Of a stretch of DNA of 9,958 nucleotides, positions 6,295 through 9,958 are shown piece after piece (within the stretch, counting starts at the first letter, position 1; each line of letters opens with the position of its first letter). The stretch spans positions 1 through 9,958 of the forward strand of contig DATGUA010000021.1 in the NCBI GenBank assembly GCA_035301545.1. The letters run 5' to 3'. The stretch comes from DATGUA01 sp035301545. GTDB taxonomy: Bacteria; Bacillota; Clostridia; Tissierellales; Tissierellaceae. Both the position numbers and the translations under genes were made by a program. Below the pieces are notes generated by a model, which was given only the letters and a program-made list of their open reading frames with translations, was not told the origin of the DNA and did not search any database.

Positions 6295-7494
6295 ATGCAT
6301 AATGTTAGAAAAGTAACAGAAGATCTATATTGGATTGGGACTAATGATAGAGATACTTCATTATTTGAGAATATTCATCCAATACCTGAAGGAGTATCTT
6401 ATAACTCATATTTACTGTTAGATGAAAAGACAGTACTTATGGATACTGTAGATTCATCTGTATGTAGTAATTTTATAGAAAACGTAAAACATGTTTTAGA
6501 AGATAAATCCTTAGATTATCTAGTGATACACCATATGGAACCAGATCATGCAGGATGTTTAGGAAAGATAATGTATCATTATCCTGATGTAAAAATTATA
6601 GGTAATAAGAAAACTTTTGATTTTATGAAAAACTTTGGTTTTGAAGTAAATGAAAATGCTATTGAAGTAAAAGAAGGAGATACTATATCATTTGGTAAGC
6701 ATGAGTTTGTATTTACAATGGCACCAATGGTGCATTGGCCAGAGACTATGGTTACTTTTGATACTACTAATGGAGTGTTATTCTCTGGAGATGCTTTTGG
6801 AACATTTGGTACCTTAGATGGAAGATTATTTAATGATGAGGTAGATTTTGAAAGGGAATTTTTAGAACCAGCTAGAAGATATTATACTAATATAGTAGGT
6901 AAATTTGGAATGCCAGTCCAGACTTTATTAAAGAAGGCTAGTGACTTAGATATTAAATATATTTGTCCTCTACACGGACCAATATGGCGTTCAGATTTAG
7001 ACTATATTATAGATAAATATGATAAATGGAGTAGCTATGAACCAGAAGAAAAAGGTGTATTAATAGTATTTGGTTCAATGTATGGAAATACAGAATCCGC
7101 TGCTGAAGATTTAGCTATAAGATTAGCAGAGAAAGGTATGACAAATATTAAAATGTATGATGCATCTAAAACTGATACATCTTATATGATTTCTGATGCT
7201 TTTAGACTTAGTCATATAGTTTTAGCCTCTCCAACTTATGATTTAAAGGTATACCCGCCAGTACGAAACTTTATATTAGATATGGAAGCAATAAACTTAC
7301 AAAATCGTACAATAGGTGTAATCTATAATGGAAGTTGGATGCCTAAAGCAGGAGATTTAATGCATGAACTTTTAGGTGAAATGCGAAATACAAATGTATT
7401 AGAAGAGGATGTATTAATAACTTCATCTATGAAAGAAGAAGATGTAGATAAAATGGAAACACTTGCTAATAGTATAATAGAATCTATGGAGTAA
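6295..7494 (+). CDS. fprA: Flavodiiron protein FprA (O2/NO reductase)
   Basis: This A-type flavoprotein reduces O2 to water and/or NO to N2O at a cytoplasmic diiron-FMN centre, protecting anaerobes from oxygen and nitrosative stress. Its 399 residues match the two-domain class. The N-terminal metallo-beta-lactamase-like domain (1-250) carries every diiron ligand: His80, Glu82, Asp84 (HHMEPDH, 79-85), His147, Asp166 and His227. His85 completes the conserved motif. The C-terminal flavodoxin domain (254-399) has the FMN phosphate loop SMYGNTE (261-267) and ASPTYD (311-316). No rubredoxin or flavin-reductase domain is fused, so electrons must come from a separate partner. The ribosome binding site is ATAGGGGGA (6277-6285), 9 bases before the ATG. 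A strong terminator follows the stop by 18 bases. Confidence 0.95.
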   Translation: MHNVRKVTEDLYWIGTNDRDTSLFENIHPIPEGVSYNSYLLLDEKTVLMDTVDSSVCSNFIENVKHVLEDKSLDYLVIHHMEPDHAGCLGKIMYHYPDVKIIGNKKTFDFMKNFGFEVNENAIEVKEGDTISFGKHEFVFTMAPMVHWPETMVTFDTTNGVLFSGDAFGTFGTLDGRLFNDEVDFEREFLEPARRYYTNIVGKFGMPVQTLLKKASDLDIKYICPLHGPIWRSDLDYIIDKYDKWSSYEPEEKGVLIVFGSMYGNTESAAEDLAIRLAEKGMTNIKMYDASKTDTSYMISDAFRLSHIVLASPTYDLKVYPPVRNFILDMEAINLQNRTIGVIYNGSWMPKAGDLMHELLGEMRNTNVLEEDVLITSSMKEEDVDKMETLANSIIESME

Positions 7495-7512
7495 TATTTA
7501 AAAGTTTTTTAG

Positions 7513-7550
7513 AGGTCCTGAAATTTACATTAAATTTCAGGACCTTTTCT
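7513..7550 (+). terminator. Rho-independent terminator after fprA
   Basis: A perfect 15-bp stem pairs 7513-7527 with 7531-7545 around a 3-base loop (CAT). It includes a GC-containing core (AGGTCCTG against CAGGACCT) and is followed by TTTTCTT. It ends the unit that began at 5702. The upstream flank has T rather than A residues, so it should not terminate transcription from the other strand. Confidence 0.92.
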
Positions 7551-7657
7551 TATAGAAAATATTCTATTATAATCTAAAATAAAATATATATAATAGAATA
7601 ATTATTTTATAATATTAAAAAACTAATAATAAGAAATATAATTATTAATTATAAAAA
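7551..7657. other. Extremely AT-rich spacer before the CBS-gene promoter
   Basis: Only 6 of these 107 bases are G or C. The stretch lies between the fprA terminator and the candidate promoter at 7658. It contains the inverted repeat described separately and several A and T tracts. It may act as an upstream promoter (UP-like) element or a curved segment. No open frame of interest is seen on either strand. Confidence 0.5.
7560..7600. repeat. 12-bp inverted repeat in the AT-rich spacer
   Basis: The arm TATTCTATTATA at 7560-7571 is the exact reverse complement of TATAATAGAATA at 7589-7600, with a 17-base centre. It begins just 10 bases after the fprA terminator. It lacks GC pairs beyond one per arm and has no clean T tract, so it is not a convincing terminator. 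It could be a protein-binding site or simply chance in DNA of this composition. Confidence 0.5.
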
Positions 7658-7666
7658 TGGTATGAT
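7658..7666 (+). promoter_or_regulatory. Extended -10 element upstream of the CBS-pair gene
   Basis: TGGTATGAT at 7658-7666 fits an extended -10 (TGN then TATGAT, one mismatch to TATAAT). There is no good -35 box 16-18 bases upstream, only AT-rich DNA. Transcription would begin near 7673 and give a leader of about 77 bases. That leader contains a short AGATTA/TAATCT stem (7697-7702 with 7717-7722) that I cannot assign to any riboswitch. Confidence 0.4.
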
Positions 7667-7749
7667 ATATTAATACTAGGGTATAAGTCCTATATAAGAT
7701 TAGTAATATTAGGCTGTAATCTAGATAGATATACTAAAGGAGTGTTTCT

Positions 7750-8202
7750 ATGATAAAAGATATTATGACTAAAGAAGTAATTACGGTGAAAGAAGATGAT
7801 ACAGCAGAAAAGTGTGCAAGATTATTAAGTCAAAACAATCTAAGTGGGCTACCTGTATTAGATGATAATGGTAAATTAGTAGGAATGGTTACTGAAGGAG
7901 ATCTTATAAGAAGAGCTTCAGAATTAGATGGACCAGCATATTTAGAAATATTTGGAGGTATATTTTATCTAGATAGTCCTAAAGAATATATGGATAAGCT
8001 AAGAAGATCGATGGGACAGATAGTAAGAGATATTATGACAAGAGATATAGTAACTGCAAAGCTAAATGATAAGGTGGAAGATGTAGCAACTGTATTAGTA
8101 AGAAATAAATTGAAAAGACTTCCTGTAGTAGATGAAGATAGAAGTGTGATAGGAATTGTTTCAAGAAAGGATATAATGAATTATTTGTTTCGTACAGAGT
8201 AA
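7750..8202 (+). CDS. CBS-pair domain protein
   Basis: This 150-residue protein consists solely of two CBS motifs, at about 1-55 and 90-147, which fold together into a Bateman module. Such modules bind adenine nucleotides or related ligands and act as sensors. Each half starts with a DIMT signature (DIMTKEVITV at 4-13, DIMTRDIVTA at 94-103). Each ends in a GxV(S/T)xxD strand (GMVTEGDL 45-52, GIVSRKDI 135-142). The linker GPAYLEIFGGIFYLD (61-75) is typical of one common stand-alone class. No enzymatic or DNA-binding domain is attached, so it should act through a partner. The ribosome binding site AAAGGAG (7736-7742) is 7 bases before the ATG. No terminator separates it from the zinc-ribbon gene, so the three following genes may form one unit. 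Confidence 0.92.
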   Translation: MIKDIMTKEVITVKEDDTAEKCARLLSQNNLSGLPVLDDNGKLVGMVTEGDLIRRASELDGPAYLEIFGGIFYLDSPKEYMDKLRRSMGQIVRDIMTRDIVTAKLNDKVEDVATVLVRNKLKRLPVVDEDRSVIGIVSRKDIMNYLFRTE

Positions 8203-8252
8203 GTAATTAAATTAAAATTTGATTAAAGGATTATTTATGAAAGGATGATATT

Positions 8253-8531
8253 ATTTATAAAAATCCTAATTATAAAAAAATAAGGGGTAGCCACAAATTA
8301 TTAATAACTTGTGGATATTGTAAGACAGATATCGCTGAATATCAAAAACTAGGTAAAGGTGGATTACTTAGAATGTATATAGCAAGGATTATTAAATCTG
8401 CTGTCAAATTGGACCAAGATCTAAAATGCCCTAATTGTAATAGAATAGTAGGTTCAAAGGTTATATTAAAGAAAGAAAATAAAGAATTTTATAAGATGGA
8501 TAGAGGAAGATATAATACTAAGAGAATATAA
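8253..8531 (+). CDS. Zinc-ribbon protein with non-standard start (or +1 frameshift)
   Basis: The open frame runs from just after a TGA (8238-8240) to TAA 8529-8531. It encodes a basic protein of about 92 residues with two CxxC pairs: TCGYCKTD near residues 19-26 and KCPNCNR near 62-68, forming a likely zinc ribbon. The central GKGGLLRMYIARIIKS and the Lys/Arg-rich tail suggest RNA, DNA or ribosome contact. No ATG, GTG or TTG precedes the first CxxC in frame. ATT 8253 stands 7 bases after AAAGGA (8240-8245) and would begin MYKNPNYKKIRG. Alternatively, translation starts at ATG 8237, which has its own AAAGGA (8225-8230), and shifts +1 at the TGA after three codons. Its stop overlaps the ribosome binding site of the next gene. 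The protein frame is well supported; the start is not. Confidence 0.7.
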   Translation: MYKNPNYKKIRGSHKLLITCGYCKTDIAEYQKLGKGGLLRMYIARIIKSAVKLDQDLKCPNCNRIVGSKVILKKENKEFYKMDRGRYNTKRI

Positions 8532-8544
8532 GGAGTATGATATT

Positions 8545-9567
8545 GTGAAGTTTTTAGAAGAATATAATATAAAGAATTTAAATTTGAACAATAGAATAGT
8601 AATGCCTCCAATGTGTATGTATTCAGCAAATAATGAAGGATATGTAAATGACTTTCATATAACTCATTATACATCTAGAGCTATAGGAGGAGTAGGACTG
8701 ATAATAGTAGAAGCTACAGGAATAACCCCAAATGGTAGAATTTCCAGTAATGATTTAGGAATTTGGTCTGATGATCATATAGAAGGATTAAAAAAGTTAG
8801 TAAATAGTGTTAAAAAATATGATACATCTATAGGTATACAATTAGCTCATGCAGGAAGAAAATGTGAATCAGATGATAATTATATAGTAGCTCCTTCTCC
8901 CATAAGATATAGCGAGGATTATAGAGAGCCAAGGGAACTAAGTAAAGAAGGGATCAAAGAAATAATAAATCAATTTAAAGATGCTGCAATTAGAGCAGAT
9001 AGGGCAGGATTTGATACTATAGAAATACACGGAGCTCATGGATATCTTGTAAGTGAATTTTTGTCTCCATTATCAAATAAGAGAGAAGATGAATATGGAG
9101 GAAATAGAAAAAATAGAACAAGATTTTTAAAAGAAATATTAGAAGAAGTAAATAAAGTTTGGCCAAAAGAAAAACCAATATTTTTAAGAGTATCGGCAGA
9201 TGACCATATAGAAGGTGGAATAGATAAATATGAAATGGCTAAAATATTGGAATTAGTTGAAGATTATATAGATATAGTCCATGTCAGTACAGGAGGAGTA
9301 GCACCAGTGCCAGGAAAGATATATACCTATCCTGGTTATCAAGTATCACAAGCAGAATATATAAAAAAAGAGCTAGATATACCTACTATAACAGTAGGTT
9401 TAATAGATAATTTTGAATTAGTAGAGGAAATATTAGCAAATGATAGGGCAGATCTAGTAGCTATAGGTAGGGGAATACTAAGAGATCCATATTGGGTACT
9501 TAATACAGCACATGAATTAGATGTTAAAAATATTTATCCAAAACAATATGTAAGAGCTTTTCGATAA
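8545..9567 (+). CDS. namA: Old-yellow-enzyme family NAD(P)H:flavin oxidoreductase (YqjM/NamA type)
   Basis: This FMN-dependent TIM-barrel ene-reductase reduces activated C=C bonds with NAD(P)H. Its 340 residues match the short, thermophilic-like YqjM class. Class residues are present: the FMN-tuning Cys24 and Tyr26 in PPMCMYS (21-27), QLAHAGRK (99-106), His162, His165 and Tyr167 in IHGAHGYL (161-168), SNKREDEYGG (177-186), Arg215, the FMN phosphate site AIGRG (306-310), and a C-terminal arginine finger in QYVRAF (Arg337). There is no C-terminal Fe-S/FAD domain, so it is not a 2,4-dienoyl-CoA reductase type. GTG is used as start: AAGGAG at 8530-8535 lies 9 bases before it and overlaps the TAA of the zinc-ribbon gene, so the two are probably coupled. 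The natural substrate is unknown. Confidence 0.92.
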   Translation: MKFLEEYNIKNLNLNNRIVMPPMCMYSANNEGYVNDFHITHYTSRAIGGVGLIIVEATGITPNGRISSNDLGIWSDDHIEGLKKLVNSVKKYDTSIGIQLAHAGRKCESDDNYIVAPSPIRYSEDYREPRELSKEGIKEIINQFKDAAIRADRAGFDTIEIHGAHGYLVSEFLSPLSNKREDEYGGNRKNRTRFLKEILEEVNKVWPKEKPIFLRVSADDHIEGGIDKYEMAKILELVEDYIDIVHVSTGGVAPVPGKIYTYPGYQVSQAEYIKKELDIPTITVGLIDNFELVEEILANDRADLVAIGRGILRDPYWVLNTAHELDVKNIYPKQYVRAFR

Positions 9568-9575
9568 ATTTGAAG

Positions 9576-9640
9576 AAAATATAATAAGATAGTTCATGGT
9601 ATCGAGATACCATGAACTATCTTATTATATTTTAATTTTT
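9576..9640. terminator. Bidirectional terminator between convergent genes
   Basis: A perfect 27-bp stem pairs 9576-9602 with 9607-9633 around the 4-base loop CGAG. On the plus strand it runs into TTTTAATTTTTT. On the minus strand the A-rich left flank reads as T residues, so it can end both namA and the converging DUF924 gene. The core AGTTCATGGTAT holds most of the GC pairs. The arms are longer than needed for a terminator. Confidence 0.9.
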
Positions 9641-9706
9641 TATGGGATGACGTCTGTTATATTTATTTCATGAAGTTTGTCATTTAAAAATTATTAAATC
9701 TATATA

Positions 9707-9958
9707 CTAACCATAAAATCCATCCTTATTCTCTTCCAAAGCTTGTAATTCTTCAGGAGTAGATTCTCTACCAAGATCTTTATTTTGATAAGGATAGCGA
9801 CCAAACTTTTCTAATATATCTCTATGCATTTTTTCATAATGAATTAATTCCTTATCTCCTAATTCTTCATAATATTTAAAAGCCCAATCATGAAGTTCTA
9901 ATGATTCAGAATGCATAAAAGGTAAAAGAATATATTTCTTTTCATCAACAGATAATTG
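9707..9958 (-). CDS. DUF924 family protein, C-terminal part (runs off the window)
   Basis: The reading frame is open from the right edge down to TAG at 9707-9709, giving the last 83 residues of a protein whose start lies beyond 9958. The visible part begins QLSVDEKKYILLPFMHSES and continues through HRDILEKFGRYPYQNKDLGR to STPEE. These match the C-terminal half of DUF924 proteins, where (F/L)xLPFMHSE and HxxxIxxFGRxPxRNxxLGRxSTxEE are the hallmark segments. The family is small (roughly 180-200 residues), predicted to be all-helical and TPR-like, with no assigned function. The ATG at 9916 lies inside the conserved MHSE motif and is not the true start. The gene converges on namA and shares its terminator. 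Confidence 0.88.
   Translation of the reverse strand, partial: QLSVDEKKYILLPFMHSESLELHDWAFKYYEELGDKELIHYEKMHRDILEKFGRYPYQNKDLGRESTPEELQALEENKDGFYG

Noticed and set aside
7668..7749. Possible riboswitch or T-box in the leader of the CBS gene
   Set aside because: Only a 6-bp AT-rich stem and a 4-bp stem can be drawn. No T-box sequence, no known aptamer core and no terminator hairpin are present.
8489..8674. 61-codon minus-strand open frame
   Set aside because: It is antisense to the zinc-ribbon and ene-reductase genes and has no start signals.

Overview
The window is a very AT-rich stretch (most intergenic DNA and third codon positions are A/T) with strong AAAGGAG-type ribosome binding sites and tightly packed genes. 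This composition and gene content fit a low-GC anaerobic Firmicute, probably in the Clostridia/Tissierellia. That placement is inferred from composition and from the flavodiiron protein, not from a marker gene.

Region 1 (1-4681) is a complete poly-gamma-glutamate (PGA) capsule operon, pgsB-pgsC-pgsA-ggt. It sits behind one clear promoter, and a short inverted repeat overlaps that promoter's -35 box. PgsB (ATP-dependent amide ligase) with PgsC and PgsA forms the membrane polymerase/export complex. The fourth gene is a membrane-anchored gamma-glutamyltransferase-like enzyme in the position of capD/pgsD, expected to cut or transfer PGA outside the cell. It keeps the catalytic Thr but has lost most of the residues that classical GGTs use to hold a free gamma-glutamyl group. 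It also carries a strongly acidic segment just before the nucleophile.

Region 2 (4682-5672) follows without a visible terminator. It holds a small two-helix membrane protein overlapping a YbjQ/UPF0145 protein, then a doubtful 66-codon open frame that may be a remnant, then a second tiny hydrophobic membrane protein.

Region 3 (5702-7550) has its own extended -10 promoter and ends at a strong terminator. It encodes a small protein resembling a VirB11/CpaF-type secretion ATPase with a destroyed P-loop, followed by an FprA-type flavodiiron protein (O2/NO reductase).

Region 4 (7551-9640) starts with an approximately 94% AT spacer containing a 12-bp inverted repeat. Then come a CBS-pair protein, a zinc-ribbon protein with no ATG/GTG/TTG start in frame (ATT start or +1 frameshift), and an old-yellow-enzyme family ene-reductase (YqjM/NamA type). 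The region closes with a perfect 27-bp stem terminator. A DUF924-family gene converges from the minus strand and runs off the right edge.

The most unusual items are the zinc-ribbon gene with its start problem, the P-loop-less secretion-ATPase-like protein paired with the flavodiiron protein, and the modified GGT active site. I see no mobile element, CRISPR array, tRNA or rRNA.
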